DNA from: Rhodobacter aestuarii
GTDB taxonomy: Bacteria; Pseudomonadota; Alphaproteobacteria; Rhodobacterales; Rhodobacteraceae
Assembly (NCBI RefSeq): GCF_900156655.1
Contig: NZ_FTOG01000007.1
Coordinates: 186,001-250,000 of the forward strand
DNA: 64,000 nucleotides
Reading direction: 5' to 3'
This document shows positions 42,554-52,190 of the stretch, piece by piece. How positions within the stretch are numbered: position 1 is the first letter of the stretch; each line of letters begins with the position of its first letter. A model generated the notes under the pieces. The model saw only the letters and a list, made by a program, of their open reading frames with translations, was not told the DNA's origin and made no database searches. Made by a program: the position numbers and the translations under genes.

Positions 42554-43006
42554 ATGAAGCTGCCGTCTTTGATCCCCTGCCTCATTCCCTTGGCTCTTGC
42601 GGCTTGTGGCGGTGACGACATGCGGCTTTACCCGCTTGCGGGGCCGATTGCTGCGGAAAACCCGGCGCTTGTGATCCCGGTGACGCTAAGCAGTGATACC
42701 GAAACCTCGGGCAAGATCAGCTTCCGTTTGCCAAAGCCTGCGCAAAGCAAATGCACCGGCACTTGGACAAGCGTGGCGCCGCGCGTTACCACACATGAGC
42801 GGGGCTTTTCGCTCGGGCTCAAGAATATTGGCGGTAAATACACCAACGCCACCTCCGATGTGGGCGGCGTCAACTCGGGCGAGTTCTATGCGGTGTGCAA
42901 AGATGGCACTCGGCTTGAGGGCAGCTTCATCATGGGGTCCGGCACGCAAAGCGGCACAGGCACGGTGAGTGACACGCGCGGCAACAGCTACAAACTGCTG
43001 TTCTAA
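42554..43006 (+). CDS. Lipoprotein of unknown function
   Basis: 150 residues from ATG 42554. A signal peptide ends in a lipobox LALAAC, Cys at residue 17, followed by GGDD; Asp at +2 or +3 hints at inner-membrane retention, less strict in alphaproteobacteria. The mature domain is beta-rich (ISFRLPKPAQSKCTGTWTS..., GEFYAVCKDGTRLEGSFIMGSGTQSGTGTVSDTRGNSYKLLF in outline) and may form a disulfide between two Cys. No family recognised. It is flanked by convergent/divergent genes of unrelated function. Confidence 0.72.
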   Translation: MKLPSLIPCLIPLALAACGGDDMRLYPLAGPIAAENPALVIPVTLSSDTETSGKISFRLPKPAQSKCTGTWTSVAPRVTTHERGFSLGLKNIGGKYTNATSDVGGVNSGEFYAVCKDGTRLEGSFIMGSGTQSGTGTVSDTRGNSYKLLF

Positions 43007-43011
43007 GCCCC

Positions 43012-44673
43012 TTAGCCCGGCGTCGGCAGCCCCAGTGCAACGGCACAGGTGGCACGATCCAGCGGACGGCTCCACAGATAGCCCTGACCGATGTCAAAAC
43101 CAAAATCGCGCATCATGCCCGCGGTTTCTTCGGTCTCAACGCCTTCGACCACGGTTTCAATGCCAAGCGCGGCGGCCATCCGCTGCATCGATTCCAAAAT
43201 CGCGCGGCAGGCCGGCCCTCTGGTCAAACCGCTGACAAAGCTCTTGTCGATTTTCAGCTTATGCACCGGGTGGCGCGCCAAAGAGGCAAGCGATGCATAG
43301 CCCGTGCCGAAATCATCAAGCACCAGCCCAACGCCCAGCACACGCAGCGCCGCCAAAGTCTCCGCCGCGTCAGACACATGGGCCAGCGCCGTATCTTCGG
43401 TGATTTCGATGTCGAGCAGGTTCGGGGGAAGCCCTGTTTCCTTCAGCACGGTGCTGACCAGTGCGGGCAGAATCTTGCGATCAAATTGCCGGGGGAAGAT
43501 ATTCACGGCAATGGTCAGCGGGCGCGCAAGGTCGCGGTTCCATGCGGCGACTTGCCGACAGGCTTCACGAAGCACCCATTCGCCCACCTGCAAAGACAAG
43601 ACGCTGTCGCCCAGCACATCCATGAAATCGGCGGGCATCAACAGCCCCCAATCGGGGTGTCGCCAGCGCAAAAGCGCCTCCAGCGCGACCACTTCACCCG
43701 TCGCCAGATCGACCTGCGGTTGATAATGCAGTTCAAACTGATCTTGCGCGATCGCGTGGCGCAGGTTCAACAGCACGCGGTTGCGATGCTCCACCTGACT
43801 GCGCAGCCCGTGATCATAGGCGACCGGGCTTTTGCGATTTTCAAGCGAAGCTTGCAGCGCCAGCGCGGCATTGGCCAACAGCGCCTCGGCACCAATCCCA
43901 TCATTGGGGCGGCAGGCATAGCCAACACCAGCATCCAGATGCAAAAGGTTCGGTCCAATGCGCAGTGGCTCCATCAAGGCGGTGCCAAGTGCGGCAAGGG
44001 CGCGTTCGGGCGGTTGATGCGGACGCGGCAACACGACGAGGAAGGCGAACCGATTTTCGCCCGCGCGATACAGCCGGATGTGGCGCCCCTGCACGCTGCG
44101 CAGGCGCGTCGCGCAGGCCAGCGCCAGCATTTCCGCATGGCGGGTTTCTTCCGTGGCGCGATATTGGGCGAGTTGCTCAAGCTCCGTCAGGATCACCCAA
44201 ATCGAGCCTTCGCAAGCGGCGCGGTCTGCAAGCAGATCGGCCAAATCTTTGCGCAACCGCTCGGGGCCGGGCAGATGTGTCGGGTCGCCCGGTAAGCCCG
44301 CCGGACGGTGCCCAAGCCCCGTGGCTTCTTCAACCGGAAGCATAAAGACGAAATAGCGCCCAGAGCTATCATTGCGCCGCAGCATGAGCTGCATCGGAAA
44401 ATCATGCCCGTCACTGTGGCGAGCCCGCACAAGCCGCAGCTTGGCGGACGCGGCCTTTTCCGGATCCACTGTCGTCAGCGCGCTACGCAGTTTGGCGTGG
44501 CGGTCGCTGCTGCATTGCGGCACCAGTGTCTCGATCATACGCCCAACAAGCGCGCCCTTGGCGTAGCCAAACATCGCTGTTGCCGCAGGATTTGCATAAT
44601 CAATGCGCCCATGGGCATCCACGCCGATCACGCCATCTGTTGGCGCGCCGCGAAAGGGCCAAGAGAAGTCCAT
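43012..44673 (-). CDS. PAS-GGDEF(degenerate)-EAL protein, likely c-di-GMP phosphodiesterase
   Basis: 553 residues from MDFSWPF at 44673; an in-frame ATG at 44727 is the alternative. Residues 1-120 are a PAS domain (GVIGVDAHGRIDYANPAATAMFGY, outline). Residues about 145-290 are GGDEF-like but the signature reads RAGENRF instead of GGDEF, so no cyclase activity is expected. Residues 300-553 are an EAL domain with the catalytic Glu in VVALEALLRWRHP, DDFGTGYASLASL and KIDKSFVSGL intact. It should hydrolyse c-di-GMP, with the GGDEF part perhaps binding GTP as a regulator. Confidence 0.88.
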   Translation of the reverse strand: MDFSWPFRGAPTDGVIGVDAHGRIDYANPAATAMFGYAKGALVGRMIETLVPQCSSDRHAKLRSALTTVDPEKAASAKLRLVRARHSDGHDFPMQLMLRRNDSSGRYFVFMLPVEEATGLGHRPAGLPGDPTHLPGPERLRKDLADLLADRAACEGSIWVILTELEQLAQYRATEETRHAEMLALACATRLRSVQGRHIRLYRAGENRFAFLVVLPRPHQPPERALAALGTALMEPLRIGPNLLHLDAGVGYACRPNDGIGAEALLANAALALQASLENRKSPVAYDHGLRSQVEHRNRVLLNLRHAIAQDQFELHYQPQVDLATGEVVALEALLRWRHPDWGLLMPADFMDVLGDSVLSLQVGEWVLREACRQVAAWNRDLARPLTIAVNIFPRQFDRKILPALVSTVLKETGLPPNLLDIEITEDTALAHVSDAAETLAALRVLGVGLVLDDFGTGYASLASLARHPVHKLKIDKSFVSGLTRGPACRAILESMQRMAAALGIETVVEGVETEETAGMMRDFGFDIGQGYLWSRPLDRATCAVALGLPTPG

Positions 44674-44931
44674 TGCGAATCCGTCAGAGTTTCGGGGGAG
44701 GGGACCGACACACTCGTTGCAATACACTCAAGGGTTGTGCCTTGATCTGCGCAGTGAAGCAACACCCAAAAGCCTCGTGATGGATGTCACACTGACGCAG
44801 GCGTCAACTTTTTGGCACCTTTCGCCGTTGTTCGCCTCCAAAAGAGGCTGGCCTAAGGCGGGGAGGCAGGATAAACGGCGGCAACCATCGGAAAATTAGC
44901 CCTATCGGGGCCAAAACAGCGGGAAAAGGTC
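44674..44931. other. Intergenic region upstream of metG
   Basis: 258 bp with no supported gene between the divergent EAL and metG genes. Both promoters should lie here. I see no T-box, riboswitch or other clear structured element. TCACACTGACGCAGGCGTCA around 44789 contains a weak TGACGC-N2-GCGTCA dyad. Confidence 0.35.
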
Positions 44932-46653
44932 ATGGCGCGGCATCTCATCACCTCGGCGATTCCCTATATCAACGGCATCAAGCACCTTGGTAACCTTGTG
45001 GGCAGCCAGCTGCCGGCCGATCTTTATGCGCGCTACCTGCGTGGGCGCGGCAACGAGGTGATGTTCATCTGCGCCACCGATGAACACGGCACGCCCGCAG
45101 AACTGGCCGCCGCAAAAGCGGAAAAGCCCGTCGCGGATTATTGCGCCGAGATGCACGACGTTCAGGCCGAGATTGCGGCGGGCTTCCGGCTGAGCTTTGA
45201 CCATTTTGGCCGCTCGTCTTCCGCGCAAAACCGCGCGCTTACACAGCATTTCGCGAAGGTGCTGGCCGAGCAGGGCCTGATCCGCGAAGTGACCGAGCAG
45301 CAGATGTATTCGAAGGCCGATGGCCGCTTCCTGCCCGACCGCTACATCGAGGGCACCTGCCCGAACTGCGGTTACGACTCGGCGCGTGGCGACCAATGCG
45401 ACAATTGCACCAAGCAGCTTGACCCGGTCGACCTGATCAACCCGCGTTCGGTGATTTCGGGTTCGACCGATCTGGAGATGCGCGAAACCAAGCATCTGTT
45501 CCTGCGCCAATCTGCGATGAAAGACAAACTCGCCGCTTGGATCGACAGCAAAGCTGACTGGCCGGTGCTGACGACCTCGATTGCGAAGAAATGGCTCTTT
45601 GATGGTGACGGCCTGCAAGACCGTGGCATCACCCGCGATCTGAGCTGGGGCGTGCCCGCGCAATTTGAGGGTGCGCCTTGGGAAGGCATGGAAGGCAAAG
45701 TCTTCTATGTGTGGTTCGATGCGCCGATCGAATATATCGCGGCCACGCAAGAGCTCAGCGCGCAAGACGGCACCGATTGGGCGCGCTGGTGGCGCACCGA
45801 TGCGGGCGCCGAAGACGTGACCTACACCCAGTTCATGGGCAAAGATAACGTGCCGTTCCATACGCTGAGCTTCCCGGCCACGATCCTTGGTGTGAACGCC
45901 GCCGAGGGCGAAAACTGGAAGCTGGTCGATTACATCAAATCGTTCAACTACCTGAACTATGACGGCGGCCAATTCTCCACCTCGCGCGGGCGCGGCGTGT
46001 TCATGGATCAGGCGCTGAGCCTCTTGCCGGCCGATTACTGGCGCTGGTGGCTGCTGAGCCACGCGCCCGAAAGTGCTGACAGCGAGTTCACTTGGGAGAA
46101 CTTCCAAACCTCTGTGAACAAAGACTTGGCAGACGTTCTGGGCAACCTTGTGAGCCGCGTCACCAAATTCTGTAATTCCAAATTTGGCACCGAAGTGCCC
46201 GCCGAAGTTGTGCTGACCGAACGCGAAGAGGCGCTGCTGGCGCAATTCCGCGAGGGGCTGGCGGCTTATGAAAAGGCGATGGATGCGATCCAAGTGCGCC
46301 GCTCGGCAGAAGAGTTGCGCGCGCTTTGGGTGCTGGGCAATGAATATCTGCAGGCCGCTGCACCGTGGAGCGTGGTCAAAACCGACGAGGCTGCCGCGCG
46401 CGGGATCATCGTTTTTGCGCTCAACCTGATCCGGCTTTATGCGGTGCTGTCGCGCCCCTTCATCCCGGATGCGGCGCAAGCGATTATGACGGCGCTCGAT
46501 TGCGAAGATTGGTCTTGGCCCGAAGATCTCGACGCGGCGATCCGCACGCTTCCCGCAGGCCACGCTTTCACCGTGCCGGAAAACCTGTTCCGAAAAGTGA
46601 CAGATGACGAACGCGAAGACTGGGCCAACCGCTTCGCCGGGCGGCGCGACTAA
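44932..46653 (+). CDS. metG: Methionine--tRNA ligase
   Basis: 573 residues, start behind GGGAAAAGG. The class I HIGH motif reads KHLG in [12 protein letters not shown]. The zinc knuckle is [17 protein letters not shown] (four Cys, residues about 143-159). The KMSKS motif is replaced by FSTSRG, seen in other MetRS of this group. The C-terminal helical anticodon domain follows ([17 protein letters not shown]...). No C-terminal EMAP/Trbp111 domain, so the enzyme is likely monomeric. A terminator follows within 6 bp. Confidence 0.95.
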   Translation: MARHLITSAIPYINGIKHLGNLVGSQLPADLYARYLRGRGNEVMFICATDEHGTPAELAAAKAEKPVADYCAEMHDVQAEIAAGFRLSFDHFGRSSSAQNRALTQHFAKVLAEQGLIREVTEQQMYSKADGRFLPDRYIEGTCPNCGYDSARGDQCDNCTKQLDPVDLINPRSVISGSTDLEMRETKHLFLRQSAMKDKLAAWIDSKADWPVLTTSIAKKWLFDGDGLQDRGITRDLSWGVPAQFEGAPWEGMEGKVFYVWFDAPIEYIAATQELSAQDGTDWARWWRTDAGAEDVTYTQFMGKDNVPFHTLSFPATILGVNAAEGENWKLVDYIKSFNYLNYDGGQFSTSRGRGVFMDQALSLLPADYWRWWLLSHAPESADSEFTWENFQTSVNKDLADVLGNLVSRVTKFCNSKFGTEVPAEVVLTEREEALLAQFREGLAAYEKAMDAIQVRRSAEELRALWVLGNEYLQAAAPWSVVKTDEAAARGIIVFALNLIRLYAVLSRPFIPDAAQAIMTALDCEDWSWPEDLDAAIRTLPAGHAFTVPENLFRKVTDDEREDWANRFAGRRD

Positions 46654-46658
46654 GCATC

Positions 46659-46679
46659 GGGGGGCACGGCCCCCCTTTT
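46659..46679 (+). terminator. metG terminator
   Basis: GGGGGGC (46659-46665) pairs with GCCCCCC (46669-46675) around ACG, then TTTT. Confidence 0.75.
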
Positions 46680-46722
46680 CTTTGGCCAGCCCCCGCCTAG
46701 CTATGCCGCAAAGGAGAGTGCC

Positions 46723-47646
46723 ATGAGCCAAACCTGCATCTTGATCGGGGCGCCTGTGGACAGCGGGCAAAAGCGGGCGGGTTGCCTGATGGGGCCAGCC
46801 GCTTTCCGCGTTGCGGGACTGGCCGAGGCGCTCACCGGGCTGGGCTATAAGGTGATTGATCGCGGCGATGTCGTGCCGCGACCGCATCCACCGATGGATC
46901 ACCCAAACCTTGCCGTGCATCACTTGGCCGAAACCCTGGGCTGGACCGAAGCTTTGACCGAGGTCGGGCAGGCGGCAGGTGCGCTTGGCTTTCCAATCTT
47001 TTTAGGCGGCGATCATTCGCTCTCGCTTGGGTCCGTCGCGGGGATGGCCGCGCGGGCGCAGGCTTTCGGGCGTCCGCTCTTTCTTTTGTGGCTCGACGCG
47101 CATACTGATTTTCACACCCCCGACACCACGCAATCGGGCAATCTGCACGGCATACCGGTCGCTTATATCGCCGGGCGCACGGGGTTTGAGATGTTCCCGC
47201 CTTTCCCCGCGCCGCTGCCGGGGCACCGGATCTGCATGTTGGGCATCCGCTCGGTGGACCCAGAGGAACATGCCGCGCTGATCCCCGAAGAGATCGAGAT
47301 CGCCGATATGCGGGTGCTGGATGAGCGCGGCATTGGCGCGCCGTTGCGCGATTTTCTAGACCGGGTGCGGGCCGAAAACGGGATGCTGCATGTCTCGCTC
47401 GATGTCGATTTTCTGGACCCGTCGATCGCGCCTGCCGTGGGCACCACCGTGCCCGGTGGCACCACCTTCCGCGAAGCCCATCTGGTGATGGAACTCTTGC
47501 ACGAATCCGGGCTTGTGACCTCGCTCGACCTTGTGGAGTTGAACCCCTTCTTGGATGAGCGGGGCCGTACCGCGCGGCTGATGGTGGAGCTTGTTGCTTC
47601 GCTGATGGGCCGCAAGGTGTTTGATCGCCCCACGCGCCAATTCTAA
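46723..47646 (+). CDS. rocF: Arginase
   Basis: 307 residues, start behind AAAGGAG. Hydrolyses arginine to ornithine and urea with a binuclear Mn centre. All metal ligands are in place: GGDHSLSLG (His), DAHTDFHTP (Asp-x-His-x-Asp), and SLDVDFLDP (Asp-x-Asp). The GAPVDSGQKRAGCLMGPAAFR opening and the PGGTTFREAHLVMELL (Glu near) block separate it from agmatinases. The stop TAA overlaps the stop of the convergent holin gene by 4 bp. Confidence 0.95.
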   Translation: MSQTCILIGAPVDSGQKRAGCLMGPAAFRVAGLAEALTGLGYKVIDRGDVVPRPHPPMDHPNLAVHHLAETLGWTEALTEVGQAAGALGFPIFLGGDHSLSLGSVAGMAARAQAFGRPLFLLWLDAHTDFHTPDTTQSGNLHGIPVAYIAGRTGFEMFPPFPAPLPGHRICMLGIRSVDPEEHAALIPEEIEIADMRVLDERGIGAPLRDFLDRVRAENGMLHVSLDVDFLDPSIAPAVGTTVPGGTTFREAHLVMELLHESGLVTSLDLVELNPFLDERGRTARLMVELVASLMGRKVFDRPTRQF

Positions 47647-48134
47647 GGCCCGTCTCGCGCCAAAAGCTCTGTCAACGCGGGGTTGTCGGGGCGGACTGCG
47701 CCCGCGACCGTTTGCGGCGCATCGGTCGGCACCGAGGTGCGGTTGCGGTAATAATGCGCCTCGCGTGCGCCGAAGTAGAACCCGACAATCGCACCCAAAA
47801 GCCACCAAAGCGGCTCTGGCACATAGTTGAGCCCCACCATCCGCTGTGCGAACCCCACCGGCTCCACCATCGCATAGACAAACAATCCCAAGGTGCCCAA
47901 GGCGAGCATTGGCCGGGGCAGGCGGTTGAGCCCGTTCACGAACCGATCAAAAAGCCCCGGCCGTGCAAATTGAAACTCCGCCCCGTGTTCATCCAAAGCC
48001 GCCAGATAGGCCGCGGCATCAGCTTCCATCTTTTTCGTGGCATTGGGGGTGAACACCTCGGCCACGCTGCTCACCGCCCCGCCAAGCGCGGTTGTGGCGG
48101 CGGGGCCGCCCAGAACTTTGCCAATCAACCCCAT
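47643..48134 (-). CDS. Holin family protein (gene transfer agent lysis type)
   Basis: 163 residues; start overlaps the endolysin gene by 10 bp. An N-terminal amphipathic stretch is followed by two hydrophobic helices, PMLALGTLGLFVYAMVEPVGF (about 75-95) and EPLWWLLGAIVGFYFGAREAHYY (about 105-125). FARPGLFDRFVNGLNRLPRPML and the tail (RNRTSVPTDAPQ...) match the holin encoded beside the endolysin in Rhodobacter capsulatus, where both release gene transfer agent particles by cell lysis. Other phage genes are absent here. Confidence 0.82.
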   Translation of the reverse strand: MGLIGKVLGGPAATTALGGAVSSVAEVFTPNATKKMEADAAAYLAALDEHGAEFQFARPGLFDRFVNGLNRLPRPMLALGTLGLFVYAMVEPVGFAQRMVGLNYVPEPLWWLLGAIVGFYFGAREAHYYRNRTSVPTDAPQTVAGAVRPDNPALTELLARDGP

Positions 48135-48736
48135 GCCGCCACCTTTGCGCGATGCTCGGCCTCACTCAAATGAAAGCGGGGGGAGATGAACTCTTCCGCG
48201 CGGCGAATCCAGCCGCCCTTTTGGCCCTGCTTCGTGGTGGCATATTTGCGGCTTTTGGGGCGGCGCGCGGCCAGATCGTAATAGTAATTGCGTTGCGCAA
48301 TTCCGTAGGCATCGGCAAAAAGCGGCGGGTCCGGGGCAGCAGCCTGATGTGCGGCGGCGGCGGTTTGCGGGCCAATGGCCCCATCCACGCTGACCGTATG
48401 CCCGGTCTCATTCAAAAGCTTTTGCAAAATGCGCACCGCATTCGCGCCGGCATTCACCTGCATGTCAAAGACCGAGGCTTGTACCGCTTCGGGCAAGAGC
48501 TGGATTTGCGGCCGCTCATAGTAATGGCGGATGAAGATCTGCACGGCTTGCGCTCGGCTGAGAAGCTTCACATCCGCCGCGCTCACCACCCCGTCATGGT
48601 TCAAATCCACCCCAAGCGCTTGCAATGTGCCAAGCGTCACGCCCCATTTCGTGGCCCCACCAGGGTCATCCGGGTCGTTCACATAGCCGCCTTCGCGGGC
48701 AACAATCTCTTGGGCAATCTGTTCAACGGTTTTCAT
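48125..48736 (-). CDS. GH108 peptidoglycan hydrolase (endolysin)
   Basis: 203 residues. The catalytic Glu of glycoside hydrolase family 108 is in VAREGGYVNDPDDPGGATKWGVTLGTL, residues about 12-38. A peptidoglycan-binding domain 3 follows (NAGANAVRILQKLLNETGHTVSVDGAIGPQT, outline, then the C-terminal RAEEFISPRFHLSEAEHRA). No signal peptide, so export depends on the holin. Upstream at 48771-48784 are two TTAA half-sites (N6 spacing), a weak CtrA-like arrangement. The pair corresponds to the R. capsulatus GTA endolysin/holin operon. Confidence 0.88.
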   Translation of the reverse strand: MKTVEQIAQEIVAREGGYVNDPDDPGGATKWGVTLGTLQALGVDLNHDGVVSAADVKLLSRAQAVQIFIRHYYERPQIQLLPEAVQASVFDMQVNAGANAVRILQKLLNETGHTVSVDGAIGPQTAAAAHQAAAPDPPLFADAYGIAQRNYYYDLAARRPKSRKYATTKQGQKGGWIRRAEEFISPRFHLSEAEHRAKVAAWG

Positions 48737-48770
48737 CGTTTTCCCCTTCTTGCGTAAGGGGAAAGGGTGC

Positions 48771-48784
48771 TTAAAACCCGTTAA
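48771..48784 (-). promoter_or_regulatory. TTAA-N6-TTAA pair upstream of the endolysin gene
   Basis: CtrA sites have TTAA-N7-TTAA; here spacing is one base short. The centre is 42 bp before the endolysin ATG. Suggestive only. Confidence 0.3.
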
Positions 48785-48807
48785 AAGAGTTCAGCGGCAG
48801 CGCGCGC

Positions 48808-49251
48808 TTAGCTGTTCGGGTCGCGGTAGACGCCCTGCTCTTTAAGCGCGTCGGTCACTTCTTTGGGCATGTAATTCTCGTCATGTTTGGCAAGAATTTC
48901 GCGCGCCACAAAGACGCCATCCACCATCGTGCCAGTGCCGACCATGCCTTTGTCTTCGCCAAAAAGATCGGGCAGCACGCCGGTGAATTTAACGGGGATC
49001 GAGGCCCCGCCATCGGTCACCGAAAAGGTGATGTCTTCGCCTTGGCCGCGCACCAACGTGCCGGTTTCAACAAGCCCGCCCAAGCGGAATACTTCCCCTT
49101 CGGCGGGCGGCGCGGCCACCACTTCGGCGGGCGAGCGGAAGAAGTTGATCCCGTCTTTGAAGCCATAGCCGATCAGCCCCGTCGCCAAGACCAGCGCAAA
49201 CCCGGCTGCAATCAGCACTTGGATCCGCCGCTTCTTCTTCAGGTTCTTCAT
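48808..49251 (-). CDS. ccmE: Cytochrome c maturation protein CcmE (heme chaperone)
   Basis: 147 residues. A single N-terminal membrane anchor (IQVLIAAGFALVLATGLIGYGF) after the KNLKKKRR basic start, then the periplasmic OB-fold (RLGGLVETGTLVRG, ITFSVTDGGASIPVKFTGVLPDLFGEDKGMVGTG in outline). The heme-binding His and Tyr are in AKHDENYMP, about residues 126-134. It holds heme from CcmC and passes it to CcmFH. In related genomes ccmF and ccmH often follow; here the endolysin gene follows instead. argC lies upstream in the same direction with a 67-bp gap. Confidence 0.95.
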   Translation of the reverse strand: MKNLKKKRRIQVLIAAGFALVLATGLIGYGFKDGINFFRSPAEVVAAPPAEGEVFRLGGLVETGTLVRGQGEDITFSVTDGGASIPVKFTGVLPDLFGEDKGMVGTGTMVDGVFVAREILAKHDENYMPKEVTDALKEQGVYRDPNS

Positions 49252-49318
49252 CGCCTCGCCTCCCGTTACGCGCTGCGCCCCAAAAGGCGCATGCGCGATA
49301 GATATTCCCTGACAGAGA

Positions 49319-50347
49319 TCAAGGGAAGACCGGGGCCAACATCAAGCCCATGGTTTCCGGCAGGCCCAGCATCAGGTTGGCGTTCTGGATCGCTTGGCCC
49401 GAAGAGCCCTTGGTGAGGTTGTCAATCGCCACGGTCACAATGGCGCGGCCCGGCAAACGGTCGCCCGTCACGCCCAAATGCACGAAGTTCGACCCCGCGA
49501 CCGAGCGGGTCGAGGCAAGCGTGCCAAAGGGCAGCACTTCAAGGAACACTTCCTCGGCATAGCGCGCGGCCAAGGCGGCGTGAATTTCCTCAGCATTTCC
49601 GCGCACATAAACGGTGCCCAAAATGCCCCGGTTGAACGGCATCAGGTGCGGCGTGAACTGCACCAAAACCGGGCGGCCCGCGAGTTTGGAAAACTCCTGG
49701 TCGAACTCGCCCAAATGCCGATGCTTGCCGCCCGCCGAATAGGGCATGGTCCCGCCCGACAATTCGGCATGAAGAAGGTTCTCTTTCAGGCTGCGGCCCG
49801 CGCCGGAAACGCCCGCTTTGAGGTCGATCACGATCTCGTCAAGGTCGATCACACCCGCCTCAATCAGCGGACGGATCGCATATTGCCCCGCCGCCGCGTT
49901 GCAGCCGGTGCCCGCGCACAGCCGCGCGGCGCGAATCTCATCACGGTAAAACTCGGTCAGCCCGTAGACGGCCTCTTTTTGCAACTCGACCGCGCTATGC
50001 GGCTTGCCATACCATTTTTCATATTCCGCCGGATTGCGCAGCCGGAAGTCGGCGGACAGGTCCACCACTTTCTGATCCAGCGGCAGTTCCGCAATCACCG
50101 CTTGCGAAGTAGCATGAGGCAGGGCGCAAAACGCCAAATCGACGTTTGAGAAGTCGATCTCTTCGATTTTGCACAGATCGGGCAGGCCAAGGTGGCGCAG
50201 ATGCGGAAAGACCTCGCCCATTTTCATGCCCGCCTTTCGGTCCCCCGACAGCGCGACGATCTCCATTTCTGGATGGGTGGCGATGATCCGGGCAAGCTCT
50301 GCCCCGGTATAGCCCGAAGCCCCGAGGATGGCGATTTTCTGGGTCAT
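49319..50347 (-). CDS. argC: N-acetyl-gamma-glutamyl-phosphate reductase
   Basis: 342 residues from MTQKIA at 50347. Third step of arginine synthesis, NADPH-dependent. The nucleotide motif [14 protein letters not shown] is at 7-20. The catalytic Cys lies in AGTGCNAAAG, a variant of the usual NPGCYPTA; the Cys is kept. [11 protein letters not shown] and [15 protein letters not shown], with the catalytic His, are typical. carB at 11.7-15.0 kb supplies carbamoyl phosphate to the same pathway, and arginase at 46.7 kb degrades its product. Confidence 0.95.
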   Translation of the reverse strand: MTQKIAILGASGYTGAELARIIATHPEMEIVALSGDRKAGMKMGEVFPHLRHLGLPDLCKIEEIDFSNVDLAFCALPHATSQAVIAELPLDQKVVDLSADFRLRNPAEYEKWYGKPHSAVELQKEAVYGLTEFYRDEIRAARLCAGTGCNAAAGQYAIRPLIEAGVIDLDEIVIDLKAGVSGAGRSLKENLLHAELSGGTMPYSAGGKHRHLGEFDQEFSKLAGRPVLVQFTPHLMPFNRGILGTVYVRGNAEEIHAALAARYAEEVFLEVLPFGTLASTRSVAGSNFVHLGVTGDRLPGRAIVTVAIDNLTKGSSGQAIQNANLMLGLPETMGLMLAPVFP

Positions 50348-50423
50348 TTCAGTCTCCGCAGTTGTGACCCTGTGTTGCCTCAGGCTAAGTTGCCACGCAA
50401 GCAAAGTTTGCATGAGGATCTCG

Positions 50424-51140
50424 ATGACGAAGGCGTGGCATTACGCGTGGCAGGGCAAATCCGAAGGCCCGGTGGATGAAGCCATGATGGGCGATTTGAT
50501 CCGAGCCGGGCGGGTGCGGGCCGATACGCTCATTTGGGCGGAGGGGATGGGAGATTGGGAGCGCGCCGATGTGCATTTCCCCTTTGCTCCCGTGCGGCCT
50601 GCTGCCCCCGCCTATGTGCCGCCTCCGCCCGCAGGGCCGCCGCCACTGGGGCGCGAGAGCGCATATGGCCCCTATGAGGGGGCGCCGCCGCGCGATTTCA
50701 TTGAAGCGATCAAGGTCTGTTTTCGCAAATATGCCACCTTCAAAGGCCGGGCGAGCCGGTCGGAATTTTGGTGGTTTCAGCTGTTCATCATTGGTGGGTC
50801 ACTCCTGACCGGGCTTTTGGAAAACGGCATGGGCCGTGACGGAGCGGTGCTCAACGGGTTGTTTTCGTTGGCCACTTTCCTGCCTGCGCTCTCCGTGCAG
50901 GTGCGCCGCTTGCACGACACAGACCGATCCGGCTGGTGGATCGGTGGCTTCTATCTGGCGATCATCCCTGGGGTCGTGGTGTTGGGAGTGCTCGCCGCGA
51001 TGGTCGAAGGCGGTGGTGGCAACGATATGGCATTGGGCGCCATCGCCATTGCAATGGGCGTCGCGGTGCTCGTCTATTCGATCTTGATGTTGGTCTTTCT
51101 GGCCAGCCGCAGCACGCCCGGCCCGAACCGCTTTGGTTAA
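50424..51140 (+). CDS. GYF_2-DUF805 membrane protein
   Basis: 238 residues from ATG 50424 (GAGG six bases before). Residues 1-50 form a GYF_2 domain ([44 protein letters not shown], outline), a possible peptide-binding module. A Pro-rich linker (55-85) leads to DUF805: [33 protein letters not shown] and [11 protein letters not shown], with four membrane helices. This fusion is common in proteobacteria and has no known function. Its stop overlaps the stop of murI on the other strand. Confidence 0.85.
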   Translation: MTKAWHYAWQGKSEGPVDEAMMGDLIRAGRVRADTLIWAEGMGDWERADVHFPFAPVRPAAPAYVPPPPAGPPPLGRESAYGPYEGAPPRDFIEAIKVCFRKYATFKGRASRSEFWWFQLFIIGGSLLTGLLENGMGRDGAVLNGLFSLATFLPALSVQVRRLHDTDRSGWWIGGFYLAIIPGVVVLGVLAAMVEGGGGNDMALGAIAIAMGVAVLVYSILMLVFLASRSTPGPNRFG

Positions 51141-51949
51141 GCGGCCTCAAAGGTGATCTGGCGGCGAAGGAACTGCGTCGCATGCACCGAAACCGAGGCC
51201 GGATCGCCGGTGGTCAGATATTTTGATACCTGTCCCGCGCCTTTGAAATCGGGCCGCCGCTCCAGATAATCGGCCAAGCTTTCCGCCACGAGGTTGGCTT
51301 GGCTATAAACCTTCACCTGCTCGCCAAGCGCCTGCTGGAAGGTTTCTTGCATCAGCGGGTAATGGGTGCAGCCCAGAATCGCCGCCTCCGGATGCGGCAT
51401 CCGCCGTTTGAGCGCCTCGACATGGCTTTTCACCAAAGCCTCGGCCAGAATTTCATCGCCCGCTTCAATCGCATCGACCACGCCGCCGCAGGGCTGCGCC
51501 TCTACATCCACGCCAATTGCGCGATAGGCCAATTCGCGCTGAAAGGCACGGCTGGCCACTGTGGCGGGGGTGGCGAACAAAGCCACATGCTTCACCGCCA
51601 CTTCGCGCGGCGGGGAGTTGTCGCCCCATTTGCGTTCGGTCAGGGCCTCAATCATCGGCACAAACACACCCAAAACCCGCTTGTTCTTCGGAATCCAGGT
51701 TTCCTGCATTCGTTTGAGCGCCGCCGCAGAGGCGGTGTTACAGGCCAAGATCACCAGATCGCAGCCCTCATCCCAAAGCCGCTCAACGCCTTTGCAGGTC
51801 AGTTGGAAAATGTCTTCGGCATCGCGCACGCCATAGGGGGCGTGTTGGTTGTCGCCGTAATAGACAAAGGCCATGTCCGGCAGCCGCTTTGAAACCGCCT
51901 GATGTACGGTCAGCCCACCGAGACCACTGTCAAAAACGCCTACCGCCAT
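51137..51949 (-). CDS. murI: Glutamate racemase
   Basis: 270 residues from MAVGVF at 51949. Makes D-glutamate for peptidoglycan. The two catalytic Cys are in ACNTASA (about residue 76) and LGCTHYPL (about 190), each with the neighbouring acid or His. The opening [15 protein letters not shown] and [13 protein letters not shown] is conventional. No UDP-MurNAc-type extension is present, so it should be constitutively active. Confidence 0.93.
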   Translation of the reverse strand: MAVGVFDSGLGGLTVHQAVSKRLPDMAFVYYGDNQHAPYGVRDAEDIFQLTCKGVERLWDEGCDLVILACNTASAAALKRMQETWIPKNKRVLGVFVPMIEALTERKWGDNSPPREVAVKHVALFATPATVASRAFQRELAYRAIGVDVEAQPCGGVVDAIEAGDEILAEALVKSHVEALKRRMPHPEAAILGCTHYPLMQETFQQALGEQVKVYSQANLVAESLADYLERRPDFKGAGQVSKYLTTGDPASVSVHATQFLRRQITFEAA

Positions 51950-52190
51950 GCCTGCCTCCACACCTGCCGCTACAGCCTTTGCGGCCTTTCTTCCGTTCTA
52001 AGCCTCTCTCAGACGGAAATAAACGCCTATTGCATCCGCATCTGTGCCGCGACTGCCCGCTGCGGTGCAGATGCGCCGCAGCTACGAAAAAAGTTTAGGC
52101 GCTAACAAGGAATTCGGTTGAAAGGCATTTGTTAAATCCGAGAGGTTTAGATATGCAACGGACGCAAGACTGGTATGAAAAGGCGCGCGC

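Noticed and set aside
45980-45998. FSTSRG in MetRS considered as a broken KMSKS motif
   Set aside because: This variant is normal for the short MetRS group and all other motifs are intact.
44902-46923. A 673-codon open frame antisense to metG
   Set aside because: Shadow of metG, crossing its promoter and terminator; no domain recognised.
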